Shown here piece after piece: positions 1 through 9,982 of a DNA stretch of 64,000 nt. Position 1 is the first letter of the stretch. Each line of letters starts with the position of its first letter. The stretch is from the NCBI GenBank assembly GCA_028571685.1, contig CM053143.1, forward strand, positions 151,336,329 to 151,400,328. The letters are read 5' to 3'. A program made the position numbers and the translations under genes. Under the pieces are notes generated by a model that was given only the letters and a program-made list of their open reading frames with translations, searched no databases and was not told where the DNA came from. The DNA comes from Heterohyrax brucei (Eukaryota; Chordata; Mammalia; Hyracoidea; Procaviidae).

Positions 1-1057
1 CGTGAATATGAGGCCATTGAAAATACCATGGCTTGGGTCAGGTGCACCTTAGTCATCAAAGTGACATCTTTGCTTTTCAACACTTTAAAGAAATCTTTTG
101 CAATAGATTTGCCCAGTACAGTGTGTCTTTTGATTTCTTGGCTACTGCTTCCATGGGCAGTAATTATGGATCCAGGTGAAATGAAATTGTAGCAACTTCA
201 GTCTCTTCTCTGTTTGTCATGATGTTTCTTATTGGTCTGGTTGTGAGGATTTTTGTTTTCTTTATTCTGAGATACTAGTCCATGCTGAAGTCTGTAGTCT
301 TTGATCTTTATCAGTAAGTGCTCCAAGTTCTCTCCACTTTCAGCAAGATTGTGTCATCTGCATATCACAGGTTGTTAATGACATTTCCTCCAATCCTGAT
401 GCCCTATTATTCATTACAGTCCAGCTTTTCAGATTATTTACAAAGCCTACAGATTGAATAAATATGGTGAAAGGCTACAACCCTGATACACCCCTTTCTT
501 GACTATAAACCATGCCAAAACGAAAAAACAAAAACAAACTGACTGCCACTGAGTTGATGGCATAACGACCTTCTAGGATAGAATAGAGCTGCTACATACC
601 TTTTCCAGGGAGCACCTGGTGGATTTGAACTGCCAACCTTTAGGTTAACACTTAACTGCTACGTCACTGGAGTTTCTATGAACCGTGCAGTATTCTCTTA
701 TTCTGTTTGAATGAGTGCCTCTTGGTCTATGTGTAGGTTCTGTAGGAGCACAGTTAAGTGTTCTAGAATTTTCATTCTTGCAGTATTACTCGTAGTATGT
801 TGTGATCCACACAGTTAAAGCACAGTCAGTAAAGCACAGAGAAACATCTTTCTGGTATTCGTCAGTGCTGTCCTTCATGTCCTCGTCAGAATCCATCTGG
901 AGTTTCTGCAGCTCCTTGTTGATGTACTGCTGAAACTGCTTTTGAATGGTCAGCAAAATTTTACTTGTGTGTAAGATTAGTAATATTGTTTGATAATGTT
1001 GGCATTTGGAGTGGGTCTAGGTATGAATGTCTTCAGTCAGTTGGCCAGGTATGTGGT
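1..1057 (-). mobile_element. RTE/BovB-like LINE, reverse transcriptase region, left part (runs off the window edge)
   Basis: On the minus strand this matches, piece by piece, the reverse-transcriptase part of the RTE LINE that is common in afrotherians. The same stretches recur in forward orientation near 13.3-14.1, 42.9-44.2 and 32.7-33.0 kb, so recognition is supported inside the window. Stops and indels break every frame, so it encodes nothing now. An AfroSINE interrupts it at about 521-677 and an L1 3'UTR cuts it at about 1067, after which it resumes at about 1785. The copy continues beyond base 1, so its 3' end is not visible. Confidence 0.85.
521..677 (-). mobile_element. AfroSINE inside the RTE copy
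   Basis: Family description that applies to all AfroSINE entries: in sense orientation the element starts GAAACCCTGGTGGC, carries a tRNA-like head with B-box-like GGCAGTTCAAATCC, then GCTCCTTGGAAAC and TCTGTCCTATAGGG, and ends in GACTCAACGGCAATGGGTTTGG. It would have been transcribed by RNA polymerase III and encodes no protein. This copy lies in antisense, its A-rich tail at the left (AAAAACAAACTG), and separates two colinear RTE parts, so it is younger than the RTE copy. Confidence 0.85.
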
Positions 1058-1066
1058 TCTAAATTT

Positions 1067-1784
1067 TTTTTTTTTGTGATTAAGTGGAAGTTTATAATCC
1101 AAGTCAATTTTCCATATAAAACTCTGAGTGCCCATCTCTCTGCAGCTCTATCTGCTCTACACACTCTGTGACAGCACACCCTTCCTTTCCACTCTTTACT
1201 TTCAGTGTCTACTTAATCAACACTTGTCCCCCTCTTTCCACTCTCTCCTTTGCCCTCTGAAAATAAACTGGTGGGGAAGCCTTATATATATTAAACCATA
1301 AAGTACATACGCTACGTGCATCATTCTGTATCCCCAAGTCTAGTCCATTTTTTGTCTGAAGTGTTGACTTCAGTACTGGTTTCAGCTCTGGGCTGGGAGC
1401 AAGTCTAGAGGCCATGTTCCTTGGGGAACCTCCAGGTTGTCAGATCACCAAGTCTGGTCTATTAATAGAGTTCTTGATATGCACACCCCTTTTTCTCATG
1501 CTACATAAAGGACTCTACATTGTGTTACCTGTCAGGGCTGCCTGTGGTGGTGGCCAGGCACCATCATGTTCTTCTAGTCTCCTGCTGATGTAGTCTTCCA
1601 ATCACATGGGTCCTTCCATCTCTTGGGCTCATTTTTCCTCATGTCTCTGATATTCTTGGTTGTCATCTATTCCAGGTGGGTTGGAAGCAATTGATGTTCC
1701 TCACATGGCAGCTTCTGGCTCGTAAGATCCCAGGTGCCACTCGCCATTATGGGATGCAGGACACTCTTTTAGAAAAAGTCTAGT
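1067..1784 (-). mobile_element. L1 3'UTR only, inserted in the RTE copy
   Basis: A T-run at the left (antisense poly-A) is followed by sequence typical of the afrotherian L1 3'UTR, including the antisense landmarks GTGGTGGCCAGGCACCATC and CTTTTAAGACCCC-like text. No ORF2 is present, so the insertion is strongly 5'-truncated. The flanks TCTAAATTT (1058-1066) and TCCAGATTT (about 1787-1795) look like a diverged target-site duplication, and RTE sequence is colinear across the insertion. It belongs to a different 3'UTR lineage from the one attached to ORF2 at 18.2 kb and resembles the fragments at 36.4, 42.2 and 50.9 kb. Confidence 0.75.
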
Positions 1785-2205
1785 CTTCCAGATTTTTTGG
1801 CGTAGATGAGTATGTACTTCCAGTGGTGCATCCATTTATTGGAACATCTCAATTGGTATTGTGTCAATTCCTGGCATGTTTCTTATCATCAGTATCTTCA
1901 GTGCAGCCTGAATTTTTTCCTTCCGTATCGTTGGTTCTTCATTCTGAAATAGATGAGCATAAACTAATTCTTTTTGATACAGTTACTCTGTGTATTCCTT
2001 CTGTTTTCTTTTGATGCTTGTTGGGTCATTTAATTTTCCCTGTAGAATCCCTCAGTATTGCATCTGGAGGCTTGAAGTTTTTGTTTGATTCTTTCAGCTT
2101 GAGAAATGCTGAGCATGTTCTCTTTTGGTTTTCTGTCTCCAGGTGTTTGCACGTGTCATTTTGATAGTGTGCTTTGTTTTCTTGAGCCACTGTTTGACTC
2201 CAGGA
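1785..2205 (-). mobile_element. RTE/BovB-like LINE, right part of the same copy
   Basis: This continues the RTE copy that begins at base 1. The text CATCTCAATTGGTATTGTGTC and the later GCTTGAGAAATGCTGAGC region lie upstream of the reverse-transcriptase core in the element, as expected for a minus-strand copy read left to right. Homology fades near 2205. Confidence 0.75.
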
Positions 2206-2409
2206 TCACCACATGTAAGTCACCACAGTATGACAAACTGAATGGTGATACCAGGGGAGAAAAATACCAGGTTGAGAAACAGAGGTGGAAAGATGTGACA
2301 GTGTCTTCTGGTTTAAAGAAAGTGATCCAGTATAGGTGGACTACAGTCTCATATGGCAGAAAAGGATAAGAAACACTAAAGATGTAAGACCATAAATGTT
2401 TTTGATGAT

Positions 2410-2635
2410 CAATATTTTAAAGTTTTTATTCCAATAATTTTCAAATGCAGAAAACATAGACTCACTAAGAGTAGAATGAAGGAATCAGCTCCCTTATAAC
2501 TGTCATCTAATTTCAATAATTGTAACGTTAGCATTTTGCTGTTTGATGTATATAAATTTCTGTATTATTTGCTGAACTGTTTTATAATAGAGTATAAATA
2601 TGATATTTTTATCTGTAAATACTTTAGCATGCATC
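2410..2635. mobile_element. Ancient L1M-like fragment
   Basis: Contains the pattern AATTTCAATAATTGTAACGTTAGCATTTTGC, typical of old mammalian L1 untranslated sequence in my recollection. It is diverged and short, and orientation is not secure. It runs directly into the younger L1 at about 2640. Confidence 0.4.
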
Positions 2636-2637
2636 AT

Positions 2638-4092
2638 CAAAAATTAAACTATCATCTCACCCAAACAAGTTTGGCCATGATCCAAAAAACGCAAAACAAC
2701 AAGTGCTGGAGAGGCTGTGGAGAAATTGAAACTCTCCTACACTGTTGGTGGGATTGCAAAATAGTACAACCTCTTTGGAAAGCAATGTGGTACTCCCTTA
2801 AAAAAATGGATATAGATATACCATTTCACCCAGTAATTCCACTGCTTTGAATACATCCTACAGAATCAAGGCCATTTACACCAACTGATACATATACACG
2901 AATGTTTATCGCAGCACAATCCACAATAGCAAAAAGATGGAATCAACCTAGATGCCCAGCAACAGAGGAATGGACGGGTAAACTATGGTATACATGCTCA
3001 TTGGAACATTGAGCATTGAGAAAGAGCAATGATGATTTCAGGAAACATCTCTTAACCTGGTTTCAACTGGAGGACATTATGATGAGTGAAAGCAGTCAAT
3101 GACAACAGGACAAATATTGTGTGAGACCCCTATGATAAGAACTTAAAATTAGACTCATGGGTAGAAGAAAAGACTACTTTATGGCTGCAAGGGTAGGAAG
3201 AGAGGGAGGGGGAGGGGGGAGGGGTTAGATTAGATAGTTGTTAGAAATTTGGTTGGGTGAAATTGGAGGCAGCACACATTAGTAAGAAGATCAATATTAA
3301 TGGGACTTCAGCACAACTTGAGTACTCCTCCCATCTTAACCCAATATTGCAAGGACAGAGTAGCTGGGGTCGGGGGCCAGGGACCATGCTCTCAGGGGAA
3401 ATCAAGGCCAATTGGCACAACTAGCATTTTGCTAATGAGGTCTCTCTGCACCCCACATTGGTGAGTGGCATCTGGGGTCTTAAAAGCTGCCAAGCTGCCA
3501 TCTGAGGGTACAGCAAATAGTCCCAACTCAGCAGGAATGGATGATCACCGAGGTCCTTAATGACATGGGGGGAAGAGAACCCAGAAGACAGAGAGACCCA
3601 TGTGAGTGAGTGTCTACATTGACTTGTGACCGGAAGAACCAGATGGTGCCCGGTCACCACTGGTGATAGCCGCGATGAAGTTCAAAAAGTTGAGTCTCAT
3701 TGGGTGCACCCTGAGATCTCTACTAAAAGACCACAATTGATGGTCCAGGGGCTTCAGGGTTCCCCTGGGAGCTCTGTCCATAAATCATAGTGAAGGTCAA
3801 CTCTTTGGATAGCAACAGATTGAATGTGGTGATGCAGTGACTCTATTTTTTGGGCACTTTATGGTTATATGCATCTTTTGGATATCATCCTGCTGACCTC
3901 TTACTAGAGGAAGGGAAGTGGGTGGAGAGAAGAGGATAGGAGACTGTTGGGAGGATAGGACATGTATGGAACAGAGAGGAAGAGGATGCTGTCACCAGGA
4001 AGGGAGAGCAGTGGGAGCTACATGTAAGTGAGTATGCAAATTTGTGTGGAAATGTGCATTTTCATTCACTCATAACAACAACAACAAAAAAT
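2638..4092 (+). mobile_element. L1 3' end: ORF2 C-terminus, 3'UTR and tail
   Basis: About 2640-3140 encodes the L1 ORF2 carboxy end, with the cysteine-rich CWRGCGEIETLLHCWWDCK segment visible, broken by a stop at about 2848 and later lesions. From about 3145 the L1 3'UTR follows, with a G-rich purine tract at about 3188-3228, and the element ends near 4092 in CATAACAACAACAACAAAAAATT. It is the same 3'UTR lineage as the minus-strand L1s at 18.2, 22.4 and 46.1 kb. Confidence 0.88.
2662..3140 (+). pseudogene. L1 ORF2 C-terminal remnant
   Basis: The reading frame from about 2620 to 2850 gives the conserved carboxy-terminal cysteine segment and the KKMDIDIPFHPVIPLL motif, then meets a TGA where the full-length family reads on into GIYPT-like sequence. 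The rest of the C-terminus is still recognisable in DNA down to the CMRPL-like end near 3130. It belongs to a dead insertion. Confidence 0.85.
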
Positions 4093-4111
4093 TAAACTCT
4101 TACCTAAACAC

Positions 4112-4266
4112 GAAAACCCTGGTGGCATAGCTACAGCTTCTAACTGAAAAGTCGGCGGTTTGAATCTACCAAGTGCTGCTTGGAAATTCTGTGGGCAGTT
4201 CTATTCTGTCTTATAGGGGTGTTATGTGTTGGTATTGACTTGACAGCTTTGGTCTTTGTTTTGTTT
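4112..4266 (+). mobile_element. AfroSINE, sense, near full length
   Basis: Begins GAAAACCCTGGTGGCATAG and ends in TTGACAGCTTTGGTCTTTG. It lies just 3' of the L1 tail and is moderately diverged. Confidence 0.85.
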
Positions 4267-4274
4267 TTTACTCT

Positions 4275-4325
4275 TAGCCAAGCCAGCCAAGTGCCGTCTA
4301 GTCAGATCCGACTCATATATAGGAC
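4275..4325 (-). mobile_element. AfroSINE 3'-end fragment
   Basis: Contains GCCAAGTGCCGTCTAGTCAG followed by ATCCGACTCAT, the antisense 3' end of an AfroSINE variant that also occurs at 54.34 kb and, in sense, at 53.47 kb. The rest of the element is missing. Confidence 0.6.
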
Positions 4326-4592
4326 ACCCAATAAAATTAACAGCATTGCCCAAATAGCGTTTAATGTCAATTTAGTCACGTTAGCTTTGTCCTCCAATTT
4401 TTTTTTTCAAGCCAGAATCCAAGCAAACGGCCATATATTACACTGCAAGTTGGTTGTCATGCCTCTTTAAATCCAAAACTGCAACCAAAATATTCAAAAT
4501 TTTAGGTTCAGGAGCACTCACTTGGTGGTACTCTTCTGTGTTCTTACCATCATCTATCTCCAATTTAATTCAAAATGAAAATAATGCTAAAT

Positions 4593-4760
4593 CAAACCAA
4601 AACCCAAGACCATTGCTACTGAGTAGATTCTAACTCATAGTGACCATATAGGACAGAGTAGAGCTTCCCCATAGAGTTTCCAAGGAGTACCTGGTGTGTT
4701 CAGACTGCTAATCTTTTGCTGAATGGTCCAGCTCTTAACCACTGTGCCACCAGGGCTCCT
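4593..4760 (-). mobile_element. AfroSINE, antisense
   Basis: Complete antisense copy, from CCAAAACCCAAGACCATTGC to GTGCCACCAGGGCTCC. First of five consecutive antisense copies that reach 5973. Confidence 0.9.
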
Positions 4761-4778
4761 GGTATAGGATACTAAAAA

Positions 4779-4942
4779 TCAAACCCAAACCCTCTGCTAC
4801 CAAGTCTGTTCTGACTCATGGTGACCCTATATGATAGAGTAGAACTGCCCTACAGAGTTTCCAAGTGGTGCCTGGTGGATTCGAACTGCTGACCTTTTGG
4901 TTAGCAGATGTAGCTCTTAATTACTATACCATCAGGGTCTCC
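4779..4942 (-). mobile_element. AfroSINE, antisense
   Basis: Complete copy starting only about 20 bases after the previous one, with the same orientation. Ends ATACCATCAGGGTCTCC. Confidence 0.9.
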
Positions 4943-5094
4943 AAAACCAATAGTGGACTGGTATGAGGAAGTCCAAACAAATTCTGATGATTTTCCTTAC
5001 CAAGATAGTGATTTTGAGGCCTAGTTTAGAAACACAGGCAATCACAAAGTAACTCAGCAGATGCTTACTTGCCTTGAGTAACCTGGCGTCATTT

Positions 5095-5288
5095 CAATTG
5101 CAGTCAAGTCAGTTCTGACTCTTGGCATCCTCATGTATAGAGTAGAACTGCTCCTGGGGGTTCTCAAGGCTGTGATATTTGGGAAGCAGATCACCAGGCA
5201 TCTCTTCCGAGGTGCCTTTGGGTGGTTTGTGCTGCCAACCTTTTGGTTATTAGACCAGTGCTTAACCATTGCCCCACCCAGGTACTCC
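5095..5288 (-). mobile_element. AfroSINE, longer subtype, antisense
   Basis: This subtype has an extra central block (TTCTCAAGGCTGTGATATTT and GGAAGCAGATCACCAGGC) between the 3' half and the tRNA-like head, making it about 195 bases. The same block recurs at 28.45, 33.37, 34.74, 36.84 and 63.49 kb. Confidence 0.88.
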
Positions 5289-5300
5289 AATCCAGCATCA

Positions 5301-5470
5301 ACCAAAACCAAAGCCAAACACACTGTTGTCAAGCCAATTCTGACTCATAGCGACCCTGTAGACAGAGTAGAATTGCCCCATAGAGTTTCCAGCAAGCACC
5401 TGTAGGATTCAAACTGCTGCCCTTATGGCTAACAGGTGTCGCTCTTAACCACTATGCCACCACGGTTTCT
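5301..5470 (-). mobile_element. AfroSINE, antisense
   Basis: Standard-length antisense copy, with ATTCTGACTCATAGCGACCC near its left and ACTATGCCACCACGG near its right end. Separated from its neighbour by only about a dozen bases. Confidence 0.9.
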
Positions 5471-5824
5471 ATTGCAGCATTAGAGTCACAAAATTCAGAA
5501 GATACAGTGAGACCTTGTGTTTAGTACAGCTGACTGATGTGTCTAAACTGCACAAACATGAAGACACATCCAACTCTTGTAGTATTTCACAGTAAGTTTC
5601 ACAATATTTTTTTAAGGCAAAAAGTCAGTTAGGATCATTGGTGGAATCATGGCATAAAAACTGGAAACCTGTGGTGGGAAACCCTTACCTGGGAAGGAAG
5701 GAGGTTGCAAAGGACGAGGGCACCAGTCAGTGGTGGTCCTTCTTTAACTGGAAATGCCCTGCTAATGCCATTGGGTCAGTGGGTTACTTCGTTTATGAAC
5801 CTCTCTGTGTCTCAGTTACCTAAT
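5471..5824. other. Unique sequence between SINEs
   Basis: No recognised repeat or gene. A 61-codon open frame at 5638-5823 has no features that raise it above chance. Confidence 0.4.
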
Positions 5825-5973
5825 CAAAAAACCCAATGCCATCCAAGTTAATTTTGACTTGTAGTGACCCTGTGAGACAGAGTAGAACTGCCAAAGGAGT
5901 GCCTGGTGGATTCGAATTGCTAACCTTTCGGTTAGTAGGTGTAGCATGTAACCGCTACACCACCGGAATTTCC
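5825..5973 (-). mobile_element. AfroSINE, antisense, short internal deletion
   Basis: The stretch expected between AGTAGAACTGCC and AAAGGAGTGCC is missing about 15 bases. Otherwise complete. Fifth of the antisense series. Confidence 0.88.
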
Positions 5974-6861
5974 CTCAGTTGCCTAGGACTGGGAAGATGT
6001 TTGGAATCACTGTGGGCACTCACGTGGACCTGGATGGCCCATCTGCTGGGACTGCATCTCTTGTAGCTCCACTGAAGTGAAGGGGGTGGGTACTTTGGGA
6101 ATATTTTCTTCCAAATGTGTACCCTCTAATTGCCTTTTCCTAATGATCTCTCCTTGTTACGTTTTGGAAGTAGGGCTCCTCTGAGGATCATTTCTTTCCA
6201 CCTCATTTGCAGGTACACAGTGAGGGCCTCTCTAATTTATTCCATTTAGCCTTGCTGAGGCTCTCAGCCCAGACTCCCTCTGCTGTGAAAAAACCATTGC
6301 CACAGCTAGTTCTACTTCCATGTGGTTCCATTGACCCACTTGGAAAAAATTCAGCTTTTCTTCTGTATTTAATTTGGTTTGCCTTTTATTGTATTCCAGC
6401 TGAACAAGTTCTTTCTTTCTCTTTTAAGAGAAAGGAACCTGGGAAAAACAATAGCTGGGAATGGTGACTGCTTGTTAAGGGTAATTGTAGTTTTAATGTT
6501 AATTTTCTTGTTAAAATGAGTCAATAGGAAATTGCTAAACTCACCAACCTGTTGTCTGTCTTTCAAGTCTAGTCCTTTTAAGTGTAATTTTTTGCTTAAA
6601 TAAAGATGCAGTCATGCAGAAAGGCAACATCCAAATGTAGACTTTTATGGGTACATTTTTAAAATACATGTGCATATATAGCATTTGAAATTTTTTTCTT
6701 CAGAAAGAGTCACTGTAGAATACTTGGAAATTAAGGAAAAGGAGAAAGAAGGAACCCAGAAATAACAAGCATTAACAGTCTATCAGTTTATGTCTAGTCA
6801 CTATGGTGTACATGTTATATTTCTTTAAATAGGCATGATTTCACTACAACTGACTAGAACT
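5974..6861. other. Unique or unrecognisable sequence
   Basis: AT-rich, without a recognisable repeat or splice-bounded open frame. I see nothing specific in it. Confidence 0.4.
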
Positions 6862-7002
6862 TGGCTATTCAAAACTGTGGCTCATGGATCAGTAGCATCA
6901 GCCTCTCATGGGAACTTGTTAGAAACTCAGATATAGTGATTCGTCATTTGTATTTGATAATACTGCATGTACATTGAAATTTGAGAATTGCTGCTCTTCA
7001 AT
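6862..7002 (-). mobile_element. MER5A-like hAT relic
   Basis: AAACTGTGGCTCATGGATCA at the left and GGGAACTTGTTAGAAACTCA centrally match the antisense MER5A (hAT-Charlie) consensus as I remember it, and GAGAATTGCTGCTCTTCA marks the other end. It is a non-autonomous DNA transposon relic that predates placental radiation. Confidence 0.65.
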
Positions 7003-7555
7003 ACAACAGACCCAGGGTAGCAGGTGAAGTGGGTTTGGCCAGGAGGGGCCACAGCCAGTACTCTTCATTCTTTCTTCTCTGTTTCCCCTCTGTCACCTTC
7101 TCCTAAAATAATTTTTCTTGGTATGTGATAAAGATAAAAATGAGGTCAATTTTTTTTAGCAAGGCACAGCAGCTCTGTTGTGAAACCTGAGTCTCATGCA
7201 AAAGCATTAACTGCCTACTGTGTGCCAAGCACATATGTGGCAGTCACTGGTGTCTGCAGTTGAGGCTTGCATATATACTTCAATAGAAGCATAAAGAGGG
7301 CGAGGCTTGTGTGGATGGTAGGCGTTCTGCAGGGATAGAAGCAGGAGATTGGAAGGAAGATGATCTCTGGGCTGAGTCTTGAAATATAATGCAGTTAGCG
7401 TGAACTATGAGTATTGCTAGGTCCTGGAGAGACCCCAGAGATGGATAAAGTGAATCTTTTCCTTCAAGGACCTTATGTTTGGTTTAATAATAAGAGACAG
7501 TACATAGAAGCAGAAACTGAAACTGTAAATAACAGAAAACTATAAATAACAGTAG
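7003..7555. other. Mostly unique sequence, possible L2 relic
   Basis: The stretch TGCCTACTGTGTGCCAAGCAC near 7213-7233 is typical of the L2/MIR 3' region, but the flanks are too diverged to set limits. No gene seen. Confidence 0.35.
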
Positions 7556-7892
7556 TATAACCATTGCTGTTGAGTTGATTTCAACTCATGGTGACCTGTT
7601 ACGCCATGGGGTTTTTTGAACAGACTCTTAGGCCTTTCTTCTATGTTGTACCTGGGTGGGTTTGAACCACCAGTCTTTAAGTTTGTCAAAAAATAAAACA
7701 AACAAACCAACCCAAAACAAATCCATTGCCACTGAGTCGATTCCGACTTATGGTAACCCTGTAGAACTGCTCCATAGAGTTTCCAGGTAGCACCTGGTAC
7801 ATGTGAACTGCCAACCTTTTGGTTATAGCAGATGTAGCACTTAACCACTGCACCACTAGCTGGTCGCAAAATGCTCGTGCCACTCAGGGACC
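7556..7892 (-). mobile_element. AfroSINE split by a second AfroSINE (outer copy)
   Basis: The left piece (7556-7680) covers the 3' half and ends in GGGTTTGAACCACCAGTC. Its missing 5' end appears after the inner SINE as CAAAATGCTCGTGCCACTC (to about 7890). The two pieces are colinear in one element, so the inner copy landed inside it. Confidence 0.8.
7687..7860 (-). mobile_element. AfroSINE nested in an AfroSINE (inner copy)
   Basis: Complete standard copy with an A-rich tail at the left (AAAAAATAAAACAAACAAACC) and the start at about 7858. Same strand as its host element. Confidence 0.85.
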
Positions 7893-7919
7893 TAATAACA
7901 ATACTAGTACTCTGGCAAT

Positions 7920-8130
7920 AGGGTAGATCCAGAACACCAAGGCTGGATATCAGCTTTATAACTCTGTGACCTTGGGCTGCATATTTCAGCTTTCTGAAGA
8001 TCTATTTCTTTTGTAAGATGGGGATAAAGTATTGTAAACTACCTTGTAGAATCAGGGTGATTTCTCTGTGAGGTAACAGGGCAGAGCACTTGACCCATGC
8101 TGGGTATAGAATCAATGCTGGGTGGGAAAG
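7920..8130 (+). mobile_element. MIR relic, sense
   Basis: The core text ACTCTGTGACCTTGGGC, followed by a TAAGATGGGGATAAAGTA segment, is the conserved MIR core and following region. It is an ancient tRNA-derived SINE shared by mammals. Confidence 0.7.
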
Positions 8131-8288
8131 ATATTTTTAAAAAGTACCAAGTTGGCACCATAAACAGAGACAATTGAAGAAGACCAGAGAAAAGCAAGGC
8201 CATTTCTATCTGAATTGGCCATGGGTGACTTTGTGGCCGGTATGACAGATGAAGAAGAGTAGATGTGAAGAATGGGCCATTTGGAAGA

Positions 8289-8492
8289 AAAAACAAAAAC
8301 CCAGTTTCTATCTAGTTGATGCTGACCCATGGAAGCCCCGTGTATGTCTGGACAGAGCTGTGCTCCTTAGAATTTTCAATGGCTGGCTTTGGGAGTAGGT
8401 CACCAAGTCTTTTTTCCAAAATAGACTTGAAAGCTTCCAACCTTTTGATTAGCAGTTGAATGTGTTAAACCATTGCACCAACCAAGAACTCC
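8289..8492 (-). mobile_element. AfroSINE, longer subtype, antisense
   Basis: Diverged long copy with AATTTTCAATGGCTGGCTTT in the central block and TTAAACCATTGCACCAACC at the head end. The copy at 61.3 kb has the same central variant. Confidence 0.75.
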
Positions 8493-9279
8493 TTGGTAGA
8501 GAGAAGTTAAAAAAATTGCCTATTTGAGACTGGACAGACTTAAGAGGAGAGGTGGTAGAAACAAGGGATCCAGTTTGGTCGGGTGAATTCTGTTTCAGAT
8601 GAGCCAAGCTGAGAGGACCAACTGAGCTTTAGATCTGGGGGTGTGAGTTTGCTTGGGGCAGTGTTCCACAGAAGCGTGCCTCTTGCTCCAATCGTAGCCA
8701 GGGGTCAATTTGAAAGGAAGTACTCCTCTTTCCCCGGCCAGGCAATTTGTCAGCAACAGTCTTCTGGCTGATTGGAGATGCCCGTACCTTCAGTTTTCCC
8801 ACCAGAATGAGAAACAACGGCAGAATTGTTTACACTTGAGTTCCACCTCTTCTTCAGAGCGGATGGAGGAGAACGGAGCTTTTTATTGCTAGTTTTCACT
8901 CATTGTCGTCCTCTTTGTTGTGTATCGTTTTCTTACTTTTTGTCTCCCTCTGAAATAAGAACTACAGATTTTTCAAAAGAGAAACTGAACTCAAAACTGT
9001 TTGTTTTTTTATAAATGGACTGAATGCTCCAACAGCAATGGACTGTATTCTTGTCTGTGTCAGTTTCCTTTCAACCATACACCCTTTTGTGTTCTGTCTT
9101 TATAGCGGGTGGGTATACGGCGTAAGTAACCATGGTTACAGATTTTTATACATTAGGGATAGTCTGCTACCTAAATTGTTAGTATTTTGCCAGATTTGTT
9201 CTATTTTGTCCATCTCTGTCCTCCTGTCTCTCTCACACACATATACACACATACAGTTTTGTAATGGCCATGGGTAGAC
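8493..9279. other. Unique sequence
   Basis: No recognised repeat. Several overlapping frames of about 60 codons near 8629-9014 share no splice or start context and look fortuitous. A short CA-type stretch lies at 9233-9253. Confidence 0.4.
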
Positions 9280-9608
9280 TTGAATTTTTTTTTTTCCTGG
9301 ACCATTTGAGTTTATTATAGACAGCGTGGCCTTTTACACTAAATATGCCAGCATACTATGTCTCCCAAGGCCACAGATATTCTCTTGTATAACTGTAGTC
9401 CCATTATCACCAAGAAACGATGCTATCTAATATGTAGTCCATATTTAGATTTCTCCAGGTATTCCAATAATGTTTTCTACTTATTCCCCCAGCCAAGATT
9501 AATCAGTGGTCATTTATTGCATTTTGTCTCATTAGTTTCTTAGAAGTCATCCTTTTTTTGGTTTTGTTTTCATTTTATTATTCATGGCACTGGCAGTTTT
9601 TAAGATTC

Positions 9609-9744
9609 CATATTCTAACTGCCAACCTTTTGGTCAGCAGCTATACACTTAACAACTATACCACCAAGGTATCCCAAGGATCATTAATGGATGCTAAAAT
9701 GACTGGGGAAGGGGCTGATGGAGAACAGGATACTCATAGATTCT
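9609..9744 (-). repeat. Left arm of a 136-bp inverted duplication
   Basis: This block is the reverse complement of 9983-10118. By hand, 9609-9735 matches 9992-10118 at all 127 positions, and the remaining nine bases carry one difference. It contains the 5' portion of an AfroSINE (about 9609-9674, no 3' half) joined to a piece of the old L1. It breaks the colinearity of the L1, so it is the copied-in arm. Confidence 0.93.
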
Positions 9745-9982
9745 TGTGGAGGGTTCACAGTCTGGGATTTCCTGCTGTTACTTTAAGATTAGATTCAGAT
9801 TAAGCATGTTTGGCAAAAATGCGACATTGCTGCTGTGGAAACACTTGATGTCTGATTGTTTTGTAGTTTATTATGCTGTTTGATTAGTGTGGCTTGGTTA
9901 AGATGGCTTGCCAGAGATCTCCACTGTGAAAATACCTATGCTGATAGATACGTGGTAAGTAGTCTATGGGGGTGATACTCTG

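Noticed and set aside
5133-5405. 90-codon frame and its antisense shadow as genes
   Set aside because: Both lie across two AfroSINEs.
4593-5973. A CRISPR-like or other regularly spaced array
   Set aside because: The repeated units are diverged AfroSINEs of about 150-200 bases with irregular spacing in a mammalian genome.
9038-9277. Hydrophobic 79-codon frame as a membrane protein
   Set aside because: T-rich sequence gives hydrophobic codons by chance; there is no supporting start or splice context.
9609-9744. Left inverted arm as an ordinary truncated AfroSINE insertion
   Set aside because: It contains flanking L1 sequence copied along with the SINE, lacks the SINE 3' end, and matches the right arm exactly.
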